A stretch of 64,000 nucleotides of DNA from Gnetum montanum (taxonomy: Eukaryota > Streptophyta > Gnetopsida > Gnetales > Gnetaceae), in NCBI GenBank assembly GCA_015680685.1, contig MNCI01005009.1:134011-198010 (forward strand), given 5' to 3'. Positions 48,001-59,993 of the stretch are shown here, one piece after another (the first letter of the stretch is position 1; every line of letters begins with the position of its first letter). A program made the translations under genes and the position numbers. A model generated the notes under the pieces. It was not told where the DNA came from. It made no database searches and saw only the letters and a list, made by a program, of their open reading frames with translations.

Positions 48001-50980
48001 CAATGTGACATCATTTAATAACTCATGATTTAGCTGAATTTCTAAATGTTTCTCTTTGTAGTTTTATTTTTTATTAATATGAAGCCTTTAGTAGAAGTGA
48101 AAACCCATTTGGATGCTTCTAAATGAGGACAAGGTCTAATCCTTTTTCTACCCCAAAGGGAAGGTTTTTCAAAATTGGTTGTAAGGATGAAAACCTACAA
48201 AGGCATCCCCAAAACCATGAGGCCTCTCATTTTTGTTGGTTTGGAGTTTCTCCTTTATTTCTCTACTTTTTTACTTTGAATATAATTTTTTAAAGATATT
48301 TATTTTTTGGGGCCTAACATCCTTGAGTATTTGAACTATCTTATGGATACATGTAACTTGATCTTACAGATTACATTGTTATATTTGAAATCACCTAACA
48401 TTGGATTTATTCTTATAAATACTTAGCAATGTTGGCTCTATTGGAATCAATTTTGCATCTCGCTCTCTCTCTCATTCTTGTTTTTTTTTATTTTGGCTAT
48501 GCATGGTAGATCTCCTAGTGATTTCTATATTTGAACCTATTCTTACTTGGTGAAGCTTTTCTAGTAGCTAATCTTTCAAGATAGAGGAAATGCTCTTTCT
48601 GTCACAAATTTTTTTAAAAAAGCTCAACCCTTTTTATAGTTGCCTTCTTAATTATTCTCTTTTGCTATTCTAACACTTGTTTGCTATTACTATTTCTATA
48701 AATGATCCTATTTTTAATTTTTTTCTTATCTTTCCATATTTTCTAGCATCTTGCATCATCTTCTTGCACTAGTAACAAATTTTCATGTCATTTTCTAAAA
48801 TAGCACAATGTGGATAATATCTATCATAAATGACAACATTTTATGATGATGGCTAACTAATATTCTAGGCATGTATGAACACATTTGTAGCATTGGCAAG
48901 CTAGGATTTGGATTATTGATGTAGAATAGGTAGATTTGGACATCATAAAGTTGACTTTGAAGTTGACCCATGAACTTGGTGGGATGCTGCCTCACTAGTC
49001 TTATCATAACAACAAAGTGGCATGTAGCCTAAATTAGGAAACTTAAGGTGATAGTGGGGGCTAGAACTTAGGATAACTATAGGATTGATTCTAGCCATAA
49101 CATAACTCAATATTTATACATTTATAAGAGTTGATTAGCTCAATAGTTAGACATTCATGAGGGTTGGACTAAATAGGTGAAGTATTACACCAAACAATCT
49201 TTGATGACTAGTTAATATTCATGTACACTGCAATCTATGATCCAAGATGAATACAAGCAGCAAAAGAGATAAACTCATTTTGTCTCTATTCTTTACTATA
49301 TGCCAAACATGAGTTTTTTATTTTTATAAATTGATGGATGGAAGTATTCCATATTAGCCTCAGTTCATAATTATTTTTCATATTATATTCATTTTTGTTA
49401 TGGGGAATGAATCTTTAATATACCTTAGCATGATCCTATTTAATTTCTATAAATTCTAAGGTCATATCTTGATGTAATGCTTGGTTTTTACAAAAATAAA
49501 GACTAATTATGAATTTCTACAAATTCTAACTACTTTCTTCTTTTTCATGTTCTCAATTTCAAGATATTTCAACATAATTTGAGTTTTAGTTGTTATCAAC
49601 ATTCTTCATAGTAATATTCATTCATCATCCATCTTTCCTAGTAGTCAACAACATTAACATTCATCATTCTTACCATTTCATTAGCATCACCAATGATTTT
49701 CCTTTAAGATTAAACATTCTACTATTTAGAAATTTAGATCTCTTTTACTTAGAAGTCTATCATCAAGTTAATCTTATGATATCTTCATAAAATTCAACTC
49801 AAGGTGTTTGATTCATTATTTCATAGTACTAAGCTAACTTATAAGACATTTGTTATTTCATTTGCACTGAATTTTGATTACAGAATTTGCTAGTTTTTAA
49901 ATTAACTTGTAATGACTTATCCAAAACTCTTAGTATCACTAGAATATGTACTATGACTCATGGTTAGCTCATGGTCTTCTTAGAATCAAACCATGAGGTC
50001 ACAACTACTTGTGGTAATCAACATTAAGAAGTATAGAAAACCACAACTCAAGCACAACCTATCATATCAAACCATGACTCATGTTCATTTTAATTTTTAA
50101 AGAAAAATATGTAATGACCTATGGAATACTTGTGATGATTTCGTAGAATCAACCATTCTAATTATTTTATTATTTTTTATAAACCACAACTTACGGTGCA
50201 CTTTTGGCATCATTACTTTTAATTTTTCCTATATTTCATTTAAATCACGATTCATTGTTAAATCCTGTGAATAGACCACAACTTATGTTTGTAATATCAT
50301 GATTTGTAGTACTCACAGATTTTATTGTTGTTATTAATTCTTCATTAAATTTTTCAAAATTTAACTACCTTAAATCTTTGCTTTCATTTTTATAGTTACA
50401 ATGTCCAATGCTAGAATCTCATAAGAAATACTACTACTTTAGGCTAATCACAAATTTGTAATGATTAGTGCATTAATAGTAAATGCTAAAGCATTTTGTT
50501 AATGGATTTGTTAATTGATATTTTTTTACTGGTTCTAATAGTATGCTTTGCAACTTGGGTCCCACCTTCTAGCTTTTTTCGAAAGGTAACAAGGTGATTT
50601 CCTCTACTTTGACAATGTTCTAACCTGTCCTACATGTGTTGTATGTAGATTATAGTTAGGAATCTTGGATGAAGTTCTTAAGTGATAGTTGAGATGTTAC
50701 ATTAAAGTGCTTAATAGAAGCAATGGTGACTAAGTAATATTTTGCAAATGAAGAATTCAAGCATTGTATTTTTTGGGTTATGTTATGGATTTATAAAATG
50801 ATCCATGTGTTTGTCGATTGTATTTATTGTAAATTTATACATAAGAATTTAGATTTGAAATGTTGTTGTAACATTACATGGATTTTTTAAAGAGATTATG
50901 GTTTATTCAAGTATGCTCATTGGAATATAATGCTTAATACTTAAGGTTTCTAATAGTCATTTTTTTTGAATATTAACAAT
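48001..50980. other. LINE 3' end and AT-rich DNA
   Basis: 48001-48300 is the probable LINE 3' untranslated region. Beyond it I see no gene. 49930-50330 contains diverged phrases around aaccatgactcatgg and accacaact, similar in reverse to 19028-19155. Confidence 0.45.
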
Positions 50981-51123
50981 GAAGTATTAGCTTAGTGGTA
51001 AGACTCTTATTTTGAAAGCTCCAAATCATGGGTTTGATTTTGATGGGTAATACTAAGTTATAAAGTTCTAATTGGATTATATATCTTGGGGTGTACCTAT
51101 ATTATAATTATTTTATGGTTCTA
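50981..51123 (+). repeat. tRNA-derived SINE, copy 1
   Basis: GAAGTATTAGCTTAGTGGTA contains a pol III A box and, 35 bases on, GGGTTTGATTTTG is a B box with one change from GGTTCGA. The tail continues taagttataaagttctaatt-g to about 51123. Three further copies are at 53337, 53545 (reverse) and 53966. A pyrimidine-rich block follows at 51118-51175. Confidence 0.7.
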
Positions 51124-51318
51124 ACATCCCCCATCCCTCCCACCACCTCCAATCCACCTCTCCTTCCCCTTTTTTCTCTAAAAAGAAGATCAAGAAAAGA
51201 ATTATTTTGAACGCTAAGTAATTCATTGGAATATATGGTTTTTTTATAGATTTTTATTTATGCTCCTTAAGTTACTCCATGTTTTATTTTATGATTATTT
51301 TTTATATGTAATATAAGT

Positions 51319-51720
51319 TTGTGTAACAAGAACCCCTTAGCTAAAACAATAATGGAGGTGAATACATATAAAATAGATGTGAAAAGTATGTATCATATGG
51401 TCCAAATTATGAAGAATGTTGAAATGCCTTATAGAGTAGAAGAGATGGTACAAATACAAAATGAGAAAATTAATCCAATACAAATTGAGAAAGATGAACA
51501 AATAAATAAGCTTCAAGTGCTATGAAAGAAAAAAAAAACTAAAAATAGAAGTCCAAGAATTAAGAAATCAAATTAAAAGGGAAAAAGAAACGTAGATCAA
51601 AATTAGATAGGTGATATAAGAAATAAAGCTATAGATGCAACAATGCCAAAAGAAATAGAAGAAAATAAAAGGTTCAAAAATATAACCATGTATAATCAAT
51701 AAAAAATCTAGACTCAATGG
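51319..51720 (+). pseudogene. Unidentified coiled-coil-like coding remnant
   Basis: Open for 68 codons (VEEMVQIQNEKINPIQIEKD), then continues with stops through KKLKIEVQELRNQIKREKET. Lys/Glu-rich with heptad-like spacing. No family recognised; it could be a piece of a transposon protein or chance in A-rich DNA. Confidence 0.3.
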
Positions 51721-53336
51721 AAATTCTCCAAAGTAAGAGTATGTCAAAACTACTACCCTTGATATTCCTAAAGTAAATGCCCTAGAGATGTTGGCCAGCT
51801 ATGCCAAAGGTGAATATTAACCATCTAAGCATCAAAGTGGAAGTGTTCATTTAATGAGTTAAATTGTTTATTTAATGTATCTATCCTTATAGTGGTTAGA
51901 TTTTTCTCTTTATAAAAATGATCACTTTTGTTTGAGTTGATAATAGGAAATGAAGCATCTTAAATATTGCACATAGGGTTTTTTGTAAGATAATTAAATA
52001 TTAACTAAGAACAGTCAAGTACATGTTTGTGCCTATGGTGAAAAGTGCTTCTTGTATACTAATGCTATGCACAAAGTTCTGTTATAATAGAGAAGTGGTA
52101 TTCTCCTATATGAGAGTTCATGTTTATGTTTAAGATCTACTAGTCTCAAAATTCTTTATGAATGAAGAGGAGATGTGAGATGGTTTAAATTGCCTATGTT
52201 GGTCCAAAATAAGTCCTTTGCTATCACACATTAAATATGAACACAAAGAATACTCAATATAAAAATTTTAAACTAAAAACTAAAGAAGCAAAGAAGGAAA
52301 AAAACATATCTTAAGATTGTAGTTTTGAATCTATTAAAATAAAATTTAAAATACCAATCTTAAAATGGATGTTTTCTATGAAACACTAATCTAAACATAG
52401 GAATACATCCATAAACCAAAAAGTTTGTAACTATTTGTAAGGTTCGTAACCATCTAAGTCATAGGAAAAGGATTAGGATATTTTTTGTAAGAATAAGATA
52501 CACAACATAGTCCATGTAAAAATATTGAGTCAATAAGATGACTAAATTAAGTTTCATGGGAGTTAAGGAATCTATAGGAAGCATGATCCTCATTGATTGA
52601 TAATCAAGATTGAGAAAGTGTATCATGGGAGAAGACAAAAAGATGGAAGAAATAGCATGTACATGAAAGTGGAAAGCCTTCCACATGAACCAAGTCCAAA
52701 AGGAGATGGAACACTTTAAGAGAACAAATATGAATTAAGACTATTTGGTAACCATGACTTACTGATTGATGAAATAGAAACACCATTTACATACTAATCT
52801 AGATAATTGAAATCAAACTAGGAGAGAAATGAAGTAGGTGAATTCTATCTATGTAGAGAAACAAATATGAGGATAAAACTACTGAAAAAGGATGCAAGCC
52901 ATATTATGAGGAAACGATATAGAATAACTATATAATTATTTGTACTATATAAGCTTATCATGAGTATTGGCAAGCTCATAACTAAAAGAGTTGAACAAGA
53001 AGACAATATATAACATAAAGTAGACAAGACTACATGGAAAAATGCAACATCATAGGAAGTCCATGGAAGTTTGAAGAATATATTATCCTAACAGATAATG
53101 TAAATTTTAAAGAAGAAATAAAAAAAATAATGTTTTTGTACATCACATATGAAATCACAATGTAAACTTTTGGAAATGTAATTACAATTTTGATATTTTT
53201 TGGGGATAATATGTAACACCATCAAATTTACACTCTTGCTATGATATTAGGTAGATAGTTTGCATAGAAAATCATCATCAAATCATTTACCTATAGACCA
53301 TATTGTTACTATAAGGGTACTATGATGATGATCTTA
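51721..53336. other. AT-rich stretch without recognised genes
   Basis: Frames at 52459-53027 on the minus strand are short and show no motif. Nothing else seen. Confidence 0.45.
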
Positions 53337-53440
53337 AAGGTTGCATGTTTATTAGTGGTAAGAATCTTAGCATAAAAATCCATGTCATAGATTCGATGCT
53401 AATGGATAACACTAAGTTATGGACATAAATTTATGAAAGA
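53337..53440 (+). repeat. tRNA-derived SINE, copy 2 (diverged)
   Basis: TTTATTAGTGGTAAGAATCTTA (A-box side) and ATAGATTCGATGCT (B box, ATTCGA intact), then acactaagttatgga as in the other tails. More diverged than copies 1 and 4. Confidence 0.55.
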
Positions 53441-53544
53441 AATTATAAATTTGGTGTTATCTGATATATCCAAGAAAGTCTTAGTGGACATAAGTAAAAA
53501 AAAATCATTGTTATCAAGGGTTGAAATCCAAAATATTTTTTAAG

Positions 53545-53672
53545 AATATTGATGCTGAAAACATATAGTCAAATTAAAACTTTATAACTTAGCATTGCTT
53601 ACTAGATTTGAACTTATAGCTTGAAGCTTTCAAACTAAGAGTCCTACCACTAGGTTAACACCTTATTATTAT
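53545..53672 (-). repeat. tRNA-derived SINE, copy 3 (reverse)
   Basis: On the minus strand: AACCTAGTGGTAGGACTCTT (A box) and AAGTTCAAATCTAGTAA (B box), tail taagttataaagttttaatt. Opposite orientation to the other three. Confidence 0.65.
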
Positions 53673-53965
53673 TTTATTTCAAATCATTTTTAAGATAAGG
53701 AAACTCAAGGCTGGTAGCACAACCCTTACCTATATAGGAAGGTAGATGTAACTCACTATAAGAGTGTTCCATCATAAAAGCTTATTTCAAACTTTTATAA
53801 AATAAATTTATTCTATTTATGAAATCTCCTTACTTAAACAATATAATTCTATAATTTCATTGGACTTTATCTTCATATGTAAGAAAATGATAAGGTTACT
53901 CTTAGTATTATCTTCATAAGAAACATTTTCATTGTAGAAATCATAGGTTCAAGTCTAAGAACAAC

Positions 53966-54110
53966 GAAGTATTAGCCTATTGGTAAGACTCTTGATTTAG
54001 AATTTTCAAGTTATGGGTTTGATTTTAGTGGGAAATACTAAGTTATAAAGTTCTAATTAGGCTATATATCTTGTGGTATATGTATATTTCTATTATTTTA
54101 TGTTCCAACA
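53966..54110 (+). repeat. tRNA-derived SINE, copy 4
   Basis: GAAGTATTAGCCTATTGGTA and GGGTTTGATTTTAG, with tail 'ctaagttataaagttctaatt' and the same end ttatgttccaacac as copy 1. About 145 bp, the same length as copy 1. Confidence 0.7.
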
Positions 54111-54454
54111 CATATCTATAACCAATAAGTTCAAGCCTAATGAATGATATTGATACTAAAGAATTAGGAGAGAAATGGGTAGTTAATATATAATAGGCCC
54201 TTAGGGCCACTTGGTCTCCAAATGAATACAATAAAATACTCAAATTTCAAGGTTATATTATTATTATAGTCAATAGTTCTATAGTTCAAAATAATTCATT
54301 AGTGGGGAATGGAAGGGGGAATCCATGAGATAGCCAACACCATACTTTAGTCAAATTCTCTTAGAATAATAAAGTACCTCAAGTATGACATGGAATAGCA
54401 ACCTCTTATCTATAAACGTGTATGAGATAATTTGGCCGAGAGGCCACTACCAAT

Positions 54455-54905
54455 CATAGATTGGTAATGCTAATGCTAAATAATATTTTTTCCATAATGC
54501 TCAAGGGAGAAGGTATTAGTAATAGTAACACTAAATAATATTGTGTCCATAATGCTCTAGGGAGAGCTTATTGGTAATGCTACATGATATTTTATCCATA
54601 ACTATCTAGAGAGAGAGAGAGAGAGTATTTGTAACACAAAATAATATTTTTGTCCATAACACTCCTAGGGAAAGAGTATTAGTTATGCTAAATAATATTA
54701 TGCCCATAACACTCTATGGAGAGCTTATTGGTAATGCTAAATAATATTTTATCCATAATGCTCTAGGAAGAGAGTATTAGTAACGTAAAATAATATTTTA
54801 TCCATAATGCTCTAAGAGAGAGAGTATCGGTAATGCCAAATAATATTGCATCCATGATGTTCTAGGGAGAGGTTATTGGTAATGCTAAAAACCATTGCCT
54901 CCATT
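54455..54905 (+). repeat. 53-bp minisatellite, about nine copies
   Basis: Repeat core taatgctaaataatattt-tatccataatgctctagggagag. The aataatatt block recurs near 54479, 54534, 54585, 54638, 54691, 54742, 54790 and 54838, with a last diverged copy at 54888. A short (GA)n run at 54606-54626 arose inside one unit. Confidence 0.8.
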
Positions 54906-54909
54906 GTGT

Positions 54910-55390
54910 CATTGAATTAATTTTAAAATTTTAAAAACTCATAGGAAAATTTCCCCATAACCAATACTTTGGGTTTCAGAAGTCTTTGGGTTTAGGATTT
55001 TACAAAAACATTTTGGGTTCCACAAAACTAATATTTTTTAAGGTTTCAATTTTGTTGAATTTATTTTTAAATTTATGAAAACTCATAACAAAATATGCCC
55101 ATTAATTATTACTTTGGGTTTCAAATGTCTTTGGGTTTATGGCTATAAAAATAGTTTGGGTTCTATACAACTAATATTATTTTAAGGTTTGGGTTTCATT
55201 GAATTTATTCTTAAATTTAAGAAAACCCATAACAAAATATCCCCATAAACTAATACTTTTGGTTTTAAATATCTTTGGTTTTAGAGTTAAAAAAAAACAT
55301 CACGGGTTCCACATAATTAATTTTTTTAGGTTTGGGTTTCATTGAAAATATTTTAAAATTTAAAAAAAATCATAACAAAATACTTAGTGT
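54910..55390 (+). repeat. 144-bp tandem repeat, about 3.3 copies
   Basis: The block aaaactcataacaaaatat-ccc recurs at 54934, 55078, 55222 and 55365, i.e. every 143-144 bp, with 'ctttgggttt' and 'gggttccacaaaactaat' conserved between them. Confidence 0.8.
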
Positions 55391-55877
55391 TCTACATATA
55401 TATACCACTTCTACCTTTGTACAAAAATCATAACAAGCATCCTTCTATTTCAATTGCTAACCGAAATAGTATTTAGCAATAAGATTTGGATGTAAAAATA
55501 GAATTTTGCATCCAACTACCTATTTTGGAAAAAGAAAGAAAAAATTTAAAATAAAAAAAAATTATCTCAAGAGTTTCGTTCCTATAAATAGATACCATGC
55601 CGAGTGATAGAGAGCATGAGTTAAATCGAAAAAGACAATAAAATTTTAGAGATGAAAGAAAAGAAGCTTGAGAAAGGGGAGATCCGTTGAAGTTGCAAAG
55701 AATTGAAAAAGATCACTTACATCAAAGAAGATGTGGAGAAGAAAAATAGCAATAATAGTTGTAAGGAATTGAGGTATATAGGAAAAAAGTTCTTTTAGTT
55801 ATACATAAGCTTTTTTGTATTTCTAAGTTAATACAACTAATTATATGAGGTTATTTTTTATAATAATATTTCATAGA
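55391..55877 (+). promoter_or_regulatory. Putative promoter and leader of the Helitron-like unit
   Basis: CCTATAAATAGATACC at 55580-55595 is a good TATA box. About 280 bases of purine-rich leader follow. A possible intron runs from a GTATAT at about 55773 to TTTCATAG at about 55876. The first glycine/arginine-rich codons begin right after. Only the first of the three tandem units has this leader. Confidence 0.45.
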
Positions 55878-57157
55878 TAAGAAGGGATCATGGACGAGGA
55901 TGAGGAAGAGGACGTGGACATGGAATTTTTGATGAAATAAGTAGTACATCTCCAACAAATATGGAAGATTCAATGAATGAACATGATGAAAATATGGAAG
56001 AACATGCTCAATAACCATTAAATATTACATAACAGAGACATGGACATGAATGAGAATGTGGACACGTATGAGGACAAGGACAAGAACATAGAGATGAATA
56101 AAAAATTTAGTTAGCAATCATTCTCATTAATGAAAATGTGCATGCACCTCCACTGCAATAAGAAGTTCTTTAAAATATAGGATGGGATCATGGTTGTGGT
56201 TGTGGACATTTTCATGGTCAAGGACATGGTTAGATGTATACATATAATGATGATGTGATGGTAGAAGATGAAATTACTTATAAATCCAATAGAGGTTAGT
56301 ACTAGAAATGTTAGATTTGGTTACAAGAATTAATTAGGAACATGCTTAACCAAGATTATGAATGAAACATCAACAACATAATTTTTCAAATACAATAAAT
56401 CAACAAATACCTTCTAAACATATGAACAATCAAGTATCTTATCCAAATTTGCATAAGTCAAATTCACAAATCATGCATGCAATTACAAGATATTTTAGTG
56501 AGGTTGCTAATTTTAGTATTCCTCGATCATGTGCTATTTGCAATGAAATATTTTTAGGTATTTCTATGAAACCTATAAAAAGGCTTGGTCTAATGTGTCC
56601 AAGGTCTCTAGAAGAAAAATAAATGAGGATCTTGAATCAATATGGTGAAGAGATTAAATGCTTTTCTACTGATAATAATATGAATCCAAAACCCTAATCA
56701 TTAATTTTATTAGGATTATCAAAAGCTGAAGAAATGCTTATAGCAAGAATTAACCCTATTTTACAAGTTATGAATGCTATAGGAGGTCAATTACAATATA
56801 AAGGACATACCATTAACTTTATGTAAGATGTATATGAAATTTTAACTAGGCTACCTTTGAGGATCCATGAGATTCCAATGTTAATACAAAGAAGAACTAA
56901 TCAAATTGGAATAGCCTGTAACTTTGTCATAAATAAAAAGTGTTTGTATGGTACCTTATTATACAAGAAACACAATGGTTCATTCTATTAGGATATATAA
57001 ATAGATAAGCATGCTTTGGATAATGTTAGTGATATAGGAGATGTTAATGTCTTTGAAAGGATTTGTTACATTACAATATTTGAAGAGGATGGCAAGATGA
57101 GATTGTAGTTTGATGGTCCTTTGGTTGATTTAAAGGAAGAAAATATTATTAGACATT
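55878..57157 (+). pseudogene. Helitron-type replicase N-terminal region, unit 1
   Basis: Starts with a Gly/Arg-rich stretch (GRGRGHGIFDEISS, about 55895). After several stops it gives an open frame 56362-56622: MKHQQHNFSNTINQQIPSKH, then VANFSIPRSCAICNEIFLGI, and LMCPRSLEEK. Two C-x2-C pairs are expected here; the second has lost its last Cys. It continues NNMNPKP, then EEMLIARINPILQVMNAIGG, QLQYKGHTINFM, RLPLRIHEIPMLIQRR. This order is that of the DUF6570-like region found at the start of Helitron Rep/helicase proteins, before the HUH nuclease. No HUH or helicase motif follows; instead the sequence restarts as unit 2. Confidence 0.75.
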
Positions 57158-58255
57158 AATCTCATGGATGTGGACGAGCACAATAACATAGATATGAACA
57201 AATACATCAGTTAGTAATCATTCCCATTAATGAAAATGTGCATGCACCTCCATTGCGATAAGAAGTTCTTTCAAATAGAGGATGAGGTCATGGTTGTGGT
57301 CATGGATGTGGTTATGGTCAAGGATGTGATTTGATGTCTACACATAATGATGATGTAATGGTAGAATATGAATTACTTATAAATCTAGTATAGGTTAATA
57401 CTAGAAATGTTATATTTGGTTGCAAGACTTGATCAAGAATAGGCTCGACCAAGATCGTGAATGGAACATCAACAACATAATTTTTCAAATACAATGAATC
57501 AATAAATATCTTATGAATTTATTAACAATCAAGTATCTTGTACAAATATTTATAAGTCAAATTCACAAATCATGCATGTAAGTACAATATTTTTGAGTGA
57601 GGTTTCTAATTTTAGTATTCCTCGATCATGTGATATTTTCAATGAAAGCTTTTTAGGTATTTCTATGAAACCTATACAAAGGCTTGGTCTAATATGTCCA
57701 AGGTCTCTAGAAGAAAAATAAATGAGGATCTTGAATCAAGATGGTGAAGAGATTAAATGCTTTTCTACTGATAATAATATCTATCTAGAACCTTAACCAA
57801 TAATCTTATTAAGACTATCAGAAGTTGAAGAAATGTTTATAGCAAGAATTAACCCTATTTTACAAGTTATAGATGCTATAGAAGGTAAATTACAATATAA
57901 AGGACATACCATTAGTTTTATGCAAGATGTATATGAAATTGCAGCTAGGCTATCTCTGAGGATCCATGAGATTCCAATGTTAATGCTAAGAGGAACTAAT
58001 CAAATTGGAACAATCTATAACTTTTTCATAAATAAAATGCATATGTATGTTGCCTTATTGTACAAGAATAAATGATTATTCTATTAAGATATAGAAATAT
58101 ATGAGCATGCTTTGAATGATGTTAGTGATATAGGAGATGTTAATTTCTTTAAAAGGATTTGTTACATTACATTATCTGAGGAGGATGGTGAGATGAGATT
58201 GTGGTTTGATGGTCCTTTGATTGATTTAAAGGAAAAAAGTATTATTAGAAATTAA
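57158..58255 (+). pseudogene. Helitron-type replicase N-terminal region, unit 2
   Basis: Tandem copy of unit 1 (period about 1,100 bp; the block catgcacctc is at 56141, 57241 and 58337). The open part 57833-58075 reads ARINPILQVIDAIEGKLQYK, GHTISFMQDVYEIAARLSLR and IHEIPMLMLRGTNQIG. The upstream half has stops and small shifts. After it the text WFDGPLIDLKE closes the unit. Confidence 0.75.
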
Positions 58256-59137
58256 TCTCATGGATGAGGATGAGGACAAGAACATAGATATAACCAAGAA
58301 AATTAGTTACCAATCATTCCCATTAGTGAAAATTTGCATGCACCTCTATTGCAACAAGAAGTTCTTTCAAATAGAGGATGGGGTTGTGGTTGTGGTAATG
58401 GTTGAGGATGTGGTCGGATGTCTACACATAATGATGATGTGATGGTAGAATATGAATTACTTACAAATTTAGTAGAGGTTAGTACTAGAAATATTAGATT
58501 TGTTAGTAAGAATTGATTAGGAACAGGCTCAACCAAGATCATGAATGGAACAACAACAACATAATTTTTCAAATAGAATGAATCAAAAAATATCTTCTAC
58601 ATGTATGAATAATCAGGTATCTTATACAAATTTTTATAAGTCACATGCACAAATCATGCATGATAGTATAAGATTTTCGATTGAGGTTGCTAATTTCAAT
58701 GTTCCACGATCATGTGATATTTGCAATGAAAGTTTTTTTAAGTATTTCTATGAAACCTCTACAAAGGTGAAGAGATTAAATGAATTTATACTAATAATAA
58801 TATGGATTAATAACCCTAACCATTAATCTTATTAGGACTATTAAAAGTTGAAGAAATGCTTATAGTAAGAATTAACCCTATTTTACAAGTTACACATGTT
58901 GTAAGAGGTCAATTACAATATAAAGGACATACCATTAGCTTTATGCAAGATGTATCTAAAATTGTAACTAGGCTACCTCTAAGGATCCATGAGATTCCAA
59001 TGTTAATACTAAGAATAATTGATCAAATTAGAAGAACCTATAGCTTTTTCATAAATAAAAATCATGTGTATGCTGCCTTATTGTACAAAAAAAATGATCC
59101 ATTTGATCAGGATATAGAAATAGATGAGCATGCTTTG
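58256..59137 (+). pseudogene. Helitron-type replicase N-terminal region, unit 3 (interrupted)
   Basis: Third tandem copy. 58545-58826 has MNNQVSYTNFYKSHAQIMHD and VPRSCDICNESFFKYF; a deletion of about 75 bp removes the second C-x2-C pair present in units 1 and 2. 58856-59137 reads LQYKGHTISFMQDVSKIVTR, INKNHVYAALLYKKNDPFDQ and DIEIDEHAL, then stops where GP copy D begins, at the point equivalent to 57020 in unit 1 and 58117 in unit 2. Confidence 0.75.
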
Positions 59138-59852
59138 TGATGAGACATGGATTGCACAAGCCGCGATATCACATCGTTCCCTGTGATATCGCGTATGCGA
59201 TATCGCGGTCCGCCACCAAATCTATAAATAAGAGGTGGCACTCCCCTCATTCGACATCCTAGGTGTAAAGTAGCGAAGCTCTGGTGGATTGATCACCCCA
59301 GAGATAGAATATNCCAAGGAATCGGCTACTCATCGCGAGTAGATTCTCTCACCCTTTCCTCCTAGAATGTGGGACAAGTATGACTTGATTATGAGCATCT
59401 ACGGATGTGTACGGCTAGTCAAGGAATTGGCTACTTGTCACACTTAGGTTAGTTAAGTGCCTCAGTACGACCGCTTTGAGCATGTGCATTAGGTGTGGTA
59501 ATCCTAGTAACCATTAGCTTTTAGTAGCCACAGTTGCACAGTTCAGGGTGTGTATAGCAAGTGGGAACAGATGCTGACACTAGGACTTAGTGTTGTAGTT
59601 AGAGTTAGTTTAGTTTCTAAACCCTTCACCGTTAGCATAGGAGATAAATCGAAAAATACCAAAAAAATCATATACCTCAGACTTGCTTAACCATACACCG
59701 TGACACATACAAGCAAGCCTGGGAAGACAACGAACAATTAACCACAAGTGTTCCATGGGGTGTTTAGGCATTTAGTTTGTAGAGTTCAACTGGATTGCGC
59801 GTGCTACACTCGTTTCATATGGTTGAGTGTAGGGGTACCTCGCCACTCATCA
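59138..59852 (+). repeat. GP copy D 5' LTR (collapsed at an N)
   Basis: 715 bp from TGATGAG to CTCATCA. GATATC cores at 59165, 59185 and 59199 (spacings 20 and 14) precede the TATA box at 59221-59232. The N at 59313 replaces the part with the AATAAA signal and some of the central repeats, so the true LTR is longer. Confidence 0.9.
59221..59232 (+). promoter_or_regulatory. LTR TATA box of copy D
   Basis: TCTATAAATAAG, about 22 bp after the last GATATC motif. Confidence 0.75.
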
Positions 59853-59871
59853 TTGGCACCATTGCTGAGGA
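59853..59871 (+). promoter_or_regulatory. Primer-binding site of copy D
   Basis: TTGGCACCATTGCTGAGGA directly after the LTR, two or three changes from the copy A version. The leader runs to the ATG at 59994. Confidence 0.8.
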
Positions 59872-59993
59872 GTAAGTGTTTTTATGCCAATTGAACATAA
59901 GGGATATCACTCACATCATTGTGAGCTTTAACGAACCTTTGGGTTAATCAGTTAATCAAGAACAGAAAGAACAGTGAATAGCACACCATTAAA

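Noticed and set aside
52459-53027. Minus-strand frames of 60-75 codons
   Set aside because: Leu/Ile/Phe-rich as expected from AT-rich DNA; no motif on either strand.
59281-59330. N at 59313 considered as another duplicated contig overlap
   Set aside because: The flanks are not identical; the evidence fits lost sequence, not duplication.
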